Below the pieces are notes generated by a model. That model was not told the DNA's origin. It did no database searches and saw only the letters and a list, made by a program, of their open reading frames with translations. From Cyanobacterium sp. uoEpiScrs1 (GTDB lineage: Bacteria; Cyanobacteriota; Cyanobacteriia; Cyanobacteriales; Microcystaceae): a stretch of DNA of 64,000 nucleotides. Each line of letters begins with the position of its first letter. Position 1 is the first letter of the stretch. The stretch covers positions 186,001 to 250,000 of the forward strand of contig NZ_OX373462.1 of the NCBI RefSeq assembly GCF_947331815.1, given 5' to 3'. This document shows positions 41,883-52,754 of this stretch, in pieces. The translations under genes and the position numbers were made by a program.

Positions 41883-43016
41883 GAGCTAGTTAGATGTCAA
41901 AAATTATCTACAGAATATTATCTCGTGACTCAGGCGGTAGGAACAACTCTCTATTGGTGGACATGAAACACAAGATTAGGTGTGGTCACTTGTTGCTCAT
42001 TATAACTTGTGTTCAAACAATGTCGGAATATTGTATATATATGAATTCACTTAGTAAGTAATATCAATCTTCTAGCCTGACACTATCATGAGTTTTTGTT
42101 CAAAGAACTGATGATAGTGTCAGATATTAAACTTCGTCAATAGCTTTGCCCGAAAAATTTCAGAGTTATTGGTTCGGTATTATCATCAGTTTTTATATCT
42201 TTCTTCTTATCAAGATTCTAAATTCTATTAACTTTTTTTGAGAAAAATATTATCGGCGGAATAGAAACAAAAAGTAATTATAGAATTAAATAGTTACAAT
42301 TATTTATTAAACATAGTTAATAGCTAATAACTTATTAAGAATAATAACCAGTATATAAATACTATATCAAATATATTCAGGCTAACGAACTATGTTAGAT
42401 AAACATATTAAAAATTGATCAAAAATAATAAAACTGATACTATTTTAGAAATTTATTACTAAATCAACTATTGCATTTGATATTAATAAAAAATAACAAC
42501 TTTAGTACACTGTCTGGCTAATAACTACATTAAAGCATGATAAATATAATAAATGCTATACTAATTTGTTAAGTTTTCTAGTATTGCTGAAGATATTATT
42601 TGTTATTAATTTATTTTATTGTTTAATAAATATTAAATATCTAATTTAGGAAACAACTTCATAACTTTAAATCAAATATTTTTTAAATTTATATTTACAT
42701 ATTTAGTGAAAAGAATATGAAAATATTTTGGCATAAAAAGAAATATTTTTTTCAAGATAATCCTTTATACAACGGACATTCTTTTTTGCAGGGGAATATG
42801 TTATCAGAGTTAATCATATAACTCATCGAAATAATCAAAATAAAATATTAGACAACATAAAATAAAAGAATAAACTTTGCCTCTCAGTGACTTTACTGAA
42901 AAAAAGAAAATAAACAACACACAATATAAGAAATAAATTAGTCTTAATTGTAAGTATACATTACAATATAGTTTTTTTGTTTTCCAAAAAGTTAAACATC
43001 ATAAATACCAAAATAT
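41883..43016. other. 1.1-kb gene-free spacer upstream of trpE
   Basis: No intact frame. In Synechocystis and some relatives, psaD occupies this place; I could not read any PsaD-like peptide here. It contains a 13-bp inverted repeat at 42077-42123. Confidence 0.5.
42077..42123. repeat. 13-bp perfect inverted repeat upstream of trpE
   Basis: CTGACACTATCAT at 42077-42089 pairs with 42111-42123 around a 21-nt loop. It lies about 195 bases upstream of the trpE start. It could be a terminator left from a lost upstream gene or an operator. Confidence 0.6.
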
Positions 43017-44912
43017 TTAACTTTCTAAGCAAAAAGGTTCTTCTGAAAGATGGGGTATTGAACTAATTAACTTTTGAGTATACTCCGTAGTAGGATTATT
43101 AATAATAGAGTCAGCAGATGCTAATTCTTCTATTTTTCCTTGATTCATCACCATGATACGATCACTCATAAATCGCACCACACTTAAATCATGGGAAATA
43201 AAAATATAAGTTAATTGCAATTCATGCTGCAGGTCTTTTAATAAATTTAATACTTGTGCTTGTACCGATACATCCAAAGCAGACACGGACTCATCACATA
43301 TTATAAACTGGGGATTAAGTGCTAATGCTCTGGCAATACATACTCGTTGTCTTTGCCCGCCCGAAAATTCATGAGGATAGCGATTAGACCAGTTAGCCTC
43401 TAAACCAACCTTATTTAAAAGATAAGCTACCCTTCCTTTGCGCTGATTAGTATTTCCGCCAATTTTATGAATGACCATCGGTTCACCTATGGCTTGACCA
43501 ATAGTTAAACGAGGGTTAAGAGAATTATAGGGATTTTGAAAGACAATTTGCATTTCTCGACGTAAATGACGTAATATTCTGCTACCAGAATGATATTGAT
43601 GAATAGGATGTTTTTTAAAATGGATTTGCCCTTTTGTATTGGGAATCAACCGTAAAATTGTTCTTGCTACAGTTGATTTTCCACAACCAGATTCCCCTAC
43701 TAATCCTAATGTTTCCCCTGGGTAAACCTCAAAACTAATATCATTTACTGCTTTAAAATTATCTTTTTTTTGTCCAAAAATTTTAGGTTTACTAAATTCA
43801 ACTGTTAGGTTATTAACTGTTAATAATGGTTCAGTATTTTGTGATAACCTCACTAAACGTTGTTGCTTTTCTTTAGAAGAAACTATTTTATACCCCGTCA
43901 TATCAGGTTTATCATTATCTTGAGAATTACTCTTGTCAGGTTTTAGAAAATCACTAACTGTCGGCAGTCGCTCTAATTGAGTTCCTAAACGGGGACGACA
44001 AGCCAGTAGCCCTTTTGTATATTCGTGTTTAGGGTGATAGAAAATTTGATTTTTATAGCCCTCTTCAACAATTTTTCCTTGGTACATTACTATAATTTTG
44101 TCAGCAATTTTATTGATGACACCCAGGTCGTGGGATATAAAAATCATTGACATATCTTGATGTTCTTCACTTTTACATAGATCTCTCAGCAATTTTAAAA
44201 TTTCTGCTTGAACAGTAACATCAAGAGCTGTGGTTGGTTCATCAGCAATGAGAACAGTTGGGTTACAAGAGATTGCCATTGCGATCATTACCCGTTGTAG
44301 TTGTCCACCCGATAGTTCATGAGGATAACGTCTTAAAAAAGCTTCTTTTTCTTGAATAATATAATCATTAATTTGTTTGTTAACCGAATTAGATATATCT
44401 TTTTTTTTAGGCAGAATATTATTTAAATATTTACGCTCTAATTGTTCATCACTAGGCAAGACTTTGACTTTTTGAAAAAGGGATATAACCTGATTTTTTG
44501 CCTGTTGATTAGTAACATTTTTTTGGTGAAGTTGAATAGTTTCTATCAATTGATAGCCAATAGTATAAACTGGATTAAAAGAACTCATAGGTTCTTGAAA
44601 AATCATGGCAATCTTTCCTCCGCGGTAATCTTGCCATTTTTTATCGTCCCGTTTAAGTTTACTGATTTTTTCTGGGATTTCAGCCTGATAAAAGTTAATT
44701 TCTCCCTTTGTAATTTGACCAGGAGTCGGAATTAGCCCCATAATTGCTAGAGAAGTAATAGATTTTCCTGAGCCTGACTCTCCGACAATACCTAGAATAT
44801 TTCCCCGTTGCAGTTGAAAACTAATATCATCTACAGCAACAACAGGATCGGATTTTCCTTCTTGAGGAAACTCAATACGAAGGTTACAAACTTTGAGCAC
44901 ATTATCACTCAT
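43017..44912 (-). CDS. Tandem ABC ATPase, oligopeptide/dipeptide (DppD-DppF) type
   Basis: One polypeptide (about 631 residues) carrying two full nucleotide-binding domains of the Opp/Dpp/glutathione importer class. Domain 1 has GESGSGKS, LSGGQLQR and a DEPTTALD Walker B. Domain 2 has GESGCGKS, FSGGQRQR and DESVSALD. Each has the C-terminal oligopeptide-family extension. An insert of about 45 residues separates the Q-loop and signature of domain 1. No permease or binding protein is adjacent. The ATG at 44912 (MSDNVLKV) fits the family; the ATG at 44942 has no ribosome site. It could import peptides or nickel, or serve scattered permeases. Confidence 0.9.
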   Translation of the reverse strand: MSDNVLKVCNLRIEFPQEGKSDPVVAVDDISFQLQRGNILGIVGESGSGKSITSLAIMGLIPTPGQITKGEINFYQAEIPEKISKLKRDDKKWQDYRGGKIAMIFQEPMSSFNPVYTIGYQLIETIQLHQKNVTNQQAKNQVISLFQKVKVLPSDEQLERKYLNNILPKKKDISNSVNKQINDYIIQEKEAFLRRYPHELSGGQLQRVMIAMAISCNPTVLIADEPTTALDVTVQAEILKLLRDLCKSEEHQDMSMIFISHDLGVINKIADKIIVMYQGKIVEEGYKNQIFYHPKHEYTKGLLACRPRLGTQLERLPTVSDFLKPDKSNSQDNDKPDMTGYKIVSSKEKQQRLVRLSQNTEPLLTVNNLTVEFSKPKIFGQKKDNFKAVNDISFEVYPGETLGLVGESGCGKSTVARTILRLIPNTKGQIHFKKHPIHQYHSGSRILRHLRREMQIVFQNPYNSLNPRLTIGQAIGEPMVIHKIGGNTNQRKGRVAYLLNKVGLEANWSNRYPHEFSGGQRQRVCIARALALNPQFIICDESVSALDVSVQAQVLNLLKDLQHELQLTYIFISHDLSVVRFMSDRIMVMNQGKIEELASADSIINNPTTEYTQKLISSIPHLSEEPFCLES

Positions 44913-44942
44913 AACTCCCAGCCCATTAGATTTAAGATTCAT

Positions 44943-46762
44943 TGTAATAGATTATTTCTCAAATAAAGTTTAATAATTTAAATTAGCTTTTATTGGTATT
45001 GAATTTATGATCAAGTGCCTAACATCAGCTAGATGTTTTTTGATGATAAAATCTGATAAAATGGAGAATTAGATTGTCATCAGAAATAGTGATAATAATC
45101 AAGCTCATTATTTTAATCTTAATAATCATAACTCTTGTTGTAAGATAATTAACGTCATTAACTCTTTATTAAGTTAATTTGTCCTAAAATATATCTCCCT
45201 ATTGAAATCAAGTTATGCTTATATTCAACACTACCAGATTATATAATCATATATTGCAATCATCAAGGTGCAATGACTTATATTAGATAAGCAAATCAAT
45301 CAGTTAATTATTTCTCTCATTCTGCTAAAGTTATTTTGATGCTAGAAAAAGCCAAAATAGCTCACGATGAGACTAATGCTTTATTTATATAGTTTACATG
45401 CTACAAAAATTTTATTTCGTATAGTTTATTTATATAGTACTTTGTACTGTATATATCATTAATACTCATAAATATTTAAATAATTTATACTATTTATGTA
45501 CCGATAATTTACTATTCTGATTAGCGATATCATTTACTTTAATTAAGCTATTAATGTTTAATAACATCATTTTTTCTTGTTTTAGCTGTATATTTTTTTG
45601 AATAATTAGTATTAGGGAGTATTTATTAATGAATTATTTTCAATACACTCTATGATTTTATTCATTACTGTTTAAATTTTATCAAAAGTAAGCATCAACA
45701 ATGTATATTTATCTTGATATTTTTTTTATAAAAACATTTATCTATCTAAGATATACTTAAAAATATTTAGCTAGTGTTTAGATTATCTCTCAAGAAGAGA
45801 AATGGGTAGATGAATAATAAATAATTTTACTAAAAATAAACATGCACGTTATAAAATAATCTAATTTAAAATCTAAATTACTATCTGTTCAATTTAAATT
45901 AATTTAAAAGTTATTATACTTAATATAAAAATAGTTAATCTATATCTCTATTTACAAAAAGGATACACTATACTGTGCGATAGGATAAATCATTATTATA
46001 TTAATAATAAAAAAAGCCACTTATTCTATATTAATAGATGTTTATAATTGATTACCAATATATATGTAAGCCATGACAAATAGCCATGCTAAAAACTAGT
46101 AAATTAAGTGCTGATAATGACAGTAAAATCTTAAAATTCATACTAGTAGCTTTAACTACTATAAAACACAAAGAACTTAGTAATCTTTTTTAAACAAATT
46201 CTTCACTATTACAGTATCAATAAAGTTTCAGGAAATAATAGGCTTTTCACTTTTAGAGTAAAAAAATAATGTCTTGTATAAAAATAATTAAAGTTAGTCT
46301 CTCCTCTTTTTTTTGATACTATTGCGTGATAGCATTAATAAAGTACCTATTAGTAATGGTTTATTTTTGTGATGTATTTCTGTATTAATTTATAATAGTT
46401 AATTATAGATAGACATAAGATTGTTAACAGCCTAAACTGCTAACTTTTTCTAGGAATAAATTCTGTTAATAGTAATAAACTATATTAGTTTATCATACTA
46501 GATATAATAAACTAATATATAGCAACTCATAAAATAATATTTTTAATTTTTGTGATTATACTTCCGTGACAATTAAATTAACAAATCTTATTGTATAGAG
46601 TAAACAGGAAAGTATACAAGATATATTGTTACTAAAACAACGATAGTATCTATATACCTTGGATTTATAAAAATGGTATTATTTAGGTAACTCTCTAAGT
46701 AATAAAAAGCTTAAAAATCAGGGTATACTTCTATTTAAGTTCTTTAAGTTGTTATCTAAGAA
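44943..46762. other. 1.8-kb gene-free spacer
   Basis: The longest empty stretch of the window, between divergent genes. Extremely AT-rich, with no protein-like frame, tRNA or strong repeat seen. Confidence 0.5.
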
Positions 46763-48688
46763 ATGGATATTCCTCGTCTTCATCCTGACACACTTGAAAA
46801 AGTAAAACAACAGGTTGATATTTATGATGTAATTTCAGATTATGTTGTTCTTAAAAAAAGGGGTAAAGACTACGTAGGTTTATGCCCTTTTCATGATGAA
46901 AAAAAACCTAGTTTTAGCGTTAGTGTCAATAAACAACTTTATTATTGTTTTGGTTGCGGTCAAGGAGGCAATGCCATTAAGTTTCTTATGGAAATAGGAA
47001 AACAGTCTTTTAGTGACGTAATTTTTGACTTAGCAAAACGCTATCAAGTTCCTATCAAAACGCTTAAATCTAAACAACATAAAGAATTACAATTACAGTT
47101 ATCTTTGAGAGAACAAATCTACGAAGTTCTCGCCATAACTGCTAGTTTTTACCAATACCTTCTTCATCAAGACCAAGGAAAAATCGCTCTCAATTATCTT
47201 GAAAATGAACGTAAATTAAATAAAGAAATAATACAACAATTTAAGTTAGGATATGCTCCTGAAGGTTGGCAAACTCTCTATAATTACTTAGCCGAAAAAA
47301 AACGCTATCCAATTGCTTTAATTGAAAAAGCAGGATTAATTTCTTTGCGTAAAAAAGGAAGTGGTTATTATGATAGATTCCGTAATCGTCTAATCATTCC
47401 TATTACTGATGTTCAAGGACGAGTAATTGGATTTGGAGGTCGAACTTTAAAAGATGAACAGCCAAAATATCTTAATTCTCCTGAAACAAGTTTATTTAAA
47501 AAAAATAATACTTTATTTGCTTTAGATAAAGCTAAAAATACTATTTGTTCTTTAGATAAAGTGGTGGTAGTGGAAGGATATTTTGATGCAATCACTCTTC
47601 ATGCCGTAGGAATTACCAATACCGTAGCGTCTTTAGGAACAGCTTTAAGTAAAGCACAATTAAAACAATTACTCAGATATACTGACTCTAAACAAATTAT
47701 CTTAAACTTTGATTCAGATCTAGCTGGAAAAAAAGCAACACAACGTGCTATCAGTAATATTGAGTCACTAATTTATTCAGGACAAGTGCAATTACGAGTC
47801 TTACACTTTAAAGACGGTAAGGATGCTGATGAATTTTTAAAATCTAATCTGAATGCAGTTGAAACTTTCCAGCAGTTAATTGATAAAGCACCTCTTTGGT
47901 TTGATTGGCAAATTCAACAATTGTTGGTCAATAAAAACCTGAAAAAAGCTGATCATTTTGAGGAAGTTGCGCAAGAAATGGTTAAATTATTAAACCGTCT
48001 AGAAAACAGCAATAAACAGATTTATTATATACATTACTGTGCTGGAATTTTAAGTCAAGGAGATGCTCTATCTTTACCATTTTACATCAGAAACTTACAA
48101 AAACAACTCAAGAAATTAAATTTACCATTTACTAAAAAAAATCTTTTATCTTCAACAATTAGTAAAAATTATTATAATGCAGATACATCCCTTCAACAAG
48201 CTGAGGAATTATTATTGAGAATTTATCTTCACTGCCCCGAATTTCGCAAAAAAATTTTAAATTTACTTAACAAAAAAGATTTAACTTTTAGTGTGTCTAA
48301 ATATAGATTTTTATGGCAAAAAATATTAGAAACTGAAAAAGAAATAAACAATATATCTAACAACTTTATTTCTTTATTACAAGATAAAATTTTACAATCA
48401 TCTCACTCAAAAACTCAATTTAATCATATTTTTTATCCCAATCAGAACCATCAAGAAAATATTTACAGAAGTTCCTTGCAAATTCACTGTGCATTAATAT
48501 TTATGGAAAAAGCTAAACTAGAAATATATAGTAAATATTCTTATAAAAAGTATAAAGAGATTGATCCTAATACCGATTTAAAAACACGACAATATTATCT
48601 TAACGAATACTATACTAATAAGGTTAAAATCAAGCAACTTGAATCTTCACTCAACTTTTCTGATCTAGAAATTTACGGACAATATTAA
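46763..48688 (+). CDS. dnaG: DNA primase
   Basis: Makes RNA primers at the replication fork. The 641-residue protein has the N-terminal CHC2 zinc finger (CPFHDEKKPSF ... YYCFGCG, about 42-66). The RNA-polymerase core follows, with YFDRFRNR-like YYDRFRNRLIIPI and the TOPRIM motifs VVVEGYFDAI and NFDSDLAGKKA. The C-terminal helicase-binding part is Lys/Asn-rich and weakly conserved, as expected under AT pressure. Length is normal for cyanobacterial primases. No rpsU or rpoD neighbours. Confidence 0.96.
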   Translation: MDIPRLHPDTLEKVKQQVDIYDVISDYVVLKKRGKDYVGLCPFHDEKKPSFSVSVNKQLYYCFGCGQGGNAIKFLMEIGKQSFSDVIFDLAKRYQVPIKTLKSKQHKELQLQLSLREQIYEVLAITASFYQYLLHQDQGKIALNYLENERKLNKEIIQQFKLGYAPEGWQTLYNYLAEKKRYPIALIEKAGLISLRKKGSGYYDRFRNRLIIPITDVQGRVIGFGGRTLKDEQPKYLNSPETSLFKKNNTLFALDKAKNTICSLDKVVVVEGYFDAITLHAVGITNTVASLGTALSKAQLKQLLRYTDSKQIILNFDSDLAGKKATQRAISNIESLIYSGQVQLRVLHFKDGKDADEFLKSNLNAVETFQQLIDKAPLWFDWQIQQLLVNKNLKKADHFEEVAQEMVKLLNRLENSNKQIYYIHYCAGILSQGDALSLPFYIRNLQKQLKKLNLPFTKKNLLSSTISKNYYNADTSLQQAEELLLRIYLHCPEFRKKILNLLNKKDLTFSVSKYRFLWQKILETEKEINNISNNFISLLQDKILQSSHSKTQFNHIFYPNQNHQENIYRSSLQIHCALIFMEKAKLEIYSKYSYKKYKEIDPNTDLKTRQYYLNEYYTNKVKIKQLESSLNFSDLEIYGQY

Positions 48689-49319
48689 TATAATTAAATC
48701 TAGACAGTAATAATATTTTATATATAAAAGTTGATAGTTTATTTTTGCTACAAAAACTAGATTTATTTACTATAAATAGATCATGCACTGATTTCAGCTA
48801 AATTTTAAAATCAAATTATCATATATGGTTGCGAGTAGATTTAAATCTATATACTAGACTTTAGTGACTAATGTAGCTCATTTTAGTTTTTATTATTTGG
48901 TTTTAAATCGTATATAAAATCATATAATTACCATTTCAATACGGACTTATATCTAATGAATATTTAAATGAACATTTAAGTGTTTTTTCTATAAAATACT
49001 TGTTTTATTTTTATTTTTTTTGTAAATCTACTTAATATCTGAAGTATGGAAACGTCTATAGTTGTTTAACTCTCTTTTTGCTAAACTAATTACTTACTAT
49101 TTATTTGGATAAAATATCCTTCCTAAATTTGTTTGATTATTGATAGAGGTTTAGAAAGTTGTTCCAGCACCGACAAAACAATTCTATCAGTGAAACTAAA
49201 AATGAGTTCAGTGTCTATATAATCAGGAAAGTTATGTTTATGTAAGTGAATATGAATTTAATTTCAGTTAAATCTGATATAAATGACAAAAATAGCTTAA
49301 CTTTCCCAAGAATTATTGA
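48689..49319. other. Gene-free spacer between convergent genes
   Basis: AT-rich. Nothing recognisable. Confidence 0.5.
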
Positions 49320-50165
49320 TCAATTCTGACTATCAATTACCAATTGATCTAAATGCTGTTGCATCCTTGATCGTACTAACTCATAACAGGCATCAACGTA
49401 AAGGCGATCCCTTGCTGCCTCCCTGCCATAGCGCTTGAAAATAATGGGAGGACAAACACGAGTATGAATAGTGACAGGAAGGGGTAAATTAGGAAGAGGT
49501 CCAATACCAACACCCCAAGGTAACCCTAAATAGATAGGAAATACTTCAGGATCGATATTAAACAACCAAGGTAATATCCCCCATTCGTTTAATTGCTTAG
49601 CTTGTTGATAACAATCACCCAATACTACCAAGGTTTCATGAGATCCTACAGAAATTACGGGAATAATGGGTGATTGTTCCCGTAAAGCCAATTTAAGGAA
49701 GCCTTTACGTCCAGCCAATTGGATCTTATGGCGATCTGTATAGGGACGAAACACATCTTGTGCTCCTCCTGGATAGACCAAAACACTAGCTTTCTTTTTT
49801 AAAGCTGCAATCCCCATCTTAGAATGAGCGCGAATCGCTCCTACTTGCACGGCAAGATTGGCTGCTGTTGGATTAGTGGTCCAGATAGACTGGTGCATCA
49901 ACCCATAGGTTGGACGTTCAATCCCAAAACGACAGAACCAATCGTACATCATCATCGACGTATCAGGAGAAGCTAGTCCTCCATTATGAGATCCTACTAA
50001 CAGTAGGGGTCCCTTTTCAGGGATATGATGCCAACCATCACTCTTTACTCGAAAATAGTATTTATGAAACCATTCCCAATAAGGCATCAGTGAAGCGATA
50101 AATTTCGGATCACGCTCGTCAAGCGACCAACCTTGTCTATACTGAGCACTGTGTTTTGTCTTCAT
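49320..50165 (-). CDS. Lysophospholipid/diacylglycerol acyltransferase-like protein
   Basis: A 281-residue acyltransferase of the PlsC/LPLAT superfamily. It has the histidine block GSHNGGLASPD, a substrate block YPGGAQDVFR and the LREQSPIIPVISVGSHE segment. The wide H-to-D spacing points to the MGAT/DGAT-like subgroup rather than classical PlsC. A possible relative is Synechocystis Slr2103, which acylates plastoquinol and diacylglycerol, but I cannot confirm orthology by eye. No neighbours suggest the substrate. It is divergent from argJ, which starts 180 bases away. Confidence 0.8.
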   Translation of the reverse strand: MKTKHSAQYRQGWSLDERDPKFIASLMPYWEWFHKYYFRVKSDGWHHIPEKGPLLLVGSHNGGLASPDTSMMMYDWFCRFGIERPTYGLMHQSIWTTNPTAANLAVQVGAIRAHSKMGIAALKKKASVLVYPGGAQDVFRPYTDRHKIQLAGRKGFLKLALREQSPIIPVISVGSHETLVVLGDCYQQAKQLNEWGILPWLFNIDPEVFPIYLGLPWGVGIGPLPNLPLPVTIHTRVCPPIIFKRYGREAARDRLYVDACYELVRSRMQQHLDQLVIDSQN

Positions 50166-50345
50166 ATAACAAAAATTAATCTAAATGTCACCCATTCTAG
50201 TTTAATGAGTTGCTACACTCTTAACTTTTAAGCCAATGTTTCTAAATGATGTTGAAATGATCCCTTAAACTAATATTTAAAGATCGACTTAAGATCTACT
50301 TGCTATAATCAGCTTTTGACCCAACCTTAACAATAGGTAAATAGT

Positions 50346-51587
50346 ATGATGGACTGGCAGGTAGTTAGTGGCGGAATTACCGCACCCAAAGGCTTTAAAG
50401 CAGCCGGAATTGCTGTGGGTTTAAAGCCTTCAGGTACTCCCGATTTAGCTCTTATTGTCTCAGAAACTGAGGCAATAGCAGCTGGTGTTTTTACTAGTTC
50501 CCAAGTTCGTGCTGCTTGTGTGGACTACTGCCGTCAACGTCTCCAATCCAAAGCTAGTAGTCGTGCCATTATGTGTAATGCTGGACAGGCAAATGCTGCT
50601 ACAGGTGAACAAGGGTGGCAAGATGTCCTAGAGAGTGCATTTCTTTTAGGTAATGCACTCAATATTTCTCCAAATGAGGTACTGTTGGCCTCTACGGGAG
50701 TGATTGGTCAAAACATTCGTATGGATCGAATGCGTCAAGGCATTCCAGCTTTAGTTAATGCTCTATCTTATGCTGGGGGGGACGCCGCCGCTCAAGCAAT
50801 TATTACTACCGATTCAGTCCCTAAGTCAATCGCCTTAGAAACTACCATTGATGGTCGCCCAGTCCGTATTGGTGGTATGGCTAAAGGTTCGGGGATGATC
50901 CATCCTAATATGGCTACTATGCTCTCTTTTGTTACCTGTGACGGGTTAGTAGCTACTCCCCTTTGGCAAACAATGATCACTCAAGCTGCTAACGAAAGTT
51001 TTAATCAAATTACGGTAGATGGCGACACTAGCACCAATGATTGTTTTATTGCCTTAGCAAATGGTCAGTCTCGTACCCCTACCATTACAGAAATGAGTCA
51101 AGATGCAGAAAAACTACAAGCCATGTTAAAAGAGGTTTGTCAGCATTTAGCTAAAGCAATTGCTAGGGATGGAGAAGGCGCGACTTGTTTAATTGAGGTA
51201 CAAGTTTCAGGTGCGCTAGATAATGAAGGGGCACGGCATGTGGCCAGAACTATTGCTGGGTCATCATTAGTTAAATCGGCAATTTTTGGACGAGATCCCA
51301 ACTGGGGACGTATAGCAGCAGCCGCAGGAAAAGCGGATGTTACTTTTCGTCAAGAAAATTTACAAATCAAATTAGGGGACTTCTTACTGTTAGAGAGTGG
51401 TCAACCTCTGGAATTTGATCGACAAAGAGCAATTAATTACCTAAAACAAGCGGCCGCAGGCGCGTATCTTGAAGAAGATACAGTTTTTATTTCAGTATGT
51501 ATAGGCAATGGTCCCGGACAGGGGACTGCTTGGGGTTGTGACTTAAGCTACGATTACATCAGAATCAATTCAGAGTATATAACCTGA
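50346..51587 (+). CDS. argJ: Arginine biosynthesis bifunctional protein ArgJ
   Basis: Transfers the acetyl group from N-acetylornithine to glutamate, and in many species also makes N-acetylglutamate from acetyl-CoA. The 413-residue precursor is self-cleaved before the nucleophile Thr191 in HPNMATML, giving alpha and beta chains. GGMAKGSGMIHPNMATMLSF, QITVDGDTSTND and SAIFGRDPNWGRI are all intact. A weak AGGT site precedes a double ATG. Stand-alone gene. Confidence 0.96.
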   Translation: MMDWQVVSGGITAPKGFKAAGIAVGLKPSGTPDLALIVSETEAIAAGVFTSSQVRAACVDYCRQRLQSKASSRAIMCNAGQANAATGEQGWQDVLESAFLLGNALNISPNEVLLASTGVIGQNIRMDRMRQGIPALVNALSYAGGDAAAQAIITTDSVPKSIALETTIDGRPVRIGGMAKGSGMIHPNMATMLSFVTCDGLVATPLWQTMITQAANESFNQITVDGDTSTNDCFIALANGQSRTPTITEMSQDAEKLQAMLKEVCQHLAKAIARDGEGATCLIEVQVSGALDNEGARHVARTIAGSSLVKSAIFGRDPNWGRIAAAAGKADVTFRQENLQIKLGDFLLLESGQPLEFDRQRAINYLKQAAAGAYLEEDTVFISVCIGNGPGQGTAWGCDLSYDYIRINSEYIT

Positions 51588-51799
51588 GATTCCTCCGAGA
51601 TCAAAACTAAAGACATATAATAGATGTTTTCTAACTTTAAAATATAATGTTACCGTTCTAGTATTCTTCTATATATGCGAAACGTCTCCTATTTATTTTC
51701 CCTAAATTTATTGCTTTTTATCCCCGCACTCGTCCTGTAGGCCTGGGGGACAGAACAGGGCTCTTCCTTGAAAGGCTAGACTGAACTTTATCCTTATAG
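51588..51799. other. Spacer with a GC-rich patch
   Basis: Bases 51721-51780 are clearly more GC-rich than other spacers. They contain CCTGT...ACAGG pairing (51734-51760). This may be the shared 3' end of argJ and the small minus-strand gene, a non-coding RNA, or a gene relic. Confidence 0.4.
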
Positions 51800-51952
51800 T
51801 TATTTAGTTTTTTCTGTAGCAAATGCTCGATTATTCCAGTGATCTTCCGATGTGCTATTCAAGGTTTGTACAGTACCCACAAACAACCGCACCCAGACAA
51901 AAAAGGTAGCTACAACAATCAACAGTTTTAGGGATTTGTGAGTCATGGTCAT
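51800..51952 (-). CDS. Candidate 50-residue single-helix membrane peptide
   Basis: A short gene with ATG after a good GAGG site (near 51962). The peptide has a short basic start (MTMTHKSLK), a hydrophobic helix (LLIVVATFFVWVRLFVGTV, about 10-28) and a polar tail ending TEKTK. The ribosome site, single clean helix and charge pattern (positive before the helix) suggest a real small membrane protein, perhaps a subunit of a larger complex. I do not recognise the family. A second in-frame ATG at 51946 is an alternative start. Confidence 0.6.
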   Translation of the reverse strand: MTMTHKSLKLLIVVATFFVWVRLFVGTVQTLNSTSEDHWNNRAFATEKTK

Positions 51953-52754
51953 AATCATCCTCTACTTCTGCGACGAAATCTACTCATTGTTAATTTAATC
52001 AGGTGTAAGTCAGAACTTACTTCCCCTCAATAGATGAAGTTAATTTCATCCATTTGGAGGATGATTAATATACAAAAATAGTGGGCTTGTTATTCCTCCC
52101 AATTTTTAGAGAAAAAATTTCTATTCTCTAAGGGACCGAGTATTTCATTAAAATTAAGTTTAACCAGAACTTATAACTTGGCTGTTATTCTCAATATATA
52201 ATCTATTATCACGGGTCAAATAATTACCTAAAAACAATAAAATTTAATAATTATTATTGCTTATTAAGTACTCAACTCTTAGAGATATTAATAAGTTAAT
52301 CATCAACTTTTTAAATCAATAAGAAATAATAATTATTAAATTGAGTTTTAGATATCATCTTGAATAATTTCTATTTTAGATTTTGTTTATGATGATCAAT
52401 TAATTCAAATTTTTATTTGAATATTTTTTTGTGGATGTCTTAAATAAGCAATTTTCTGTCTCTAAAAAATATAACCATTTATAGGCGAATAAACTTTTAA
52501 TTCAACATAACTATGTTGCAAAATATTAATATTATATAACTAAGGTTTTAAAACTCAATATGCTATGGTTATCGTGAAATCATATAGAGTACAGAATACT
52601 TTGGCAGGATTGATAATAAGTTGAAAGTTAAATAATTATAGTCTTGTTTAAGAGGAATTTTGGGAATTTTAAAATATTGAGGGTATAGAAATATTTAAAT
52701 CATTAATTTTTTTCAAATAATAGAGAGTAGCTTACATTAAAAATAACAGCCAAG
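51953..52754. other. Gene-free spacer
   Basis: AT-rich with small hairpins near 52035 (GATGAA/TTTCATC) and 52108 (TTAGAGAA/TTCTCTAA). No gene seen. Confidence 0.45.
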
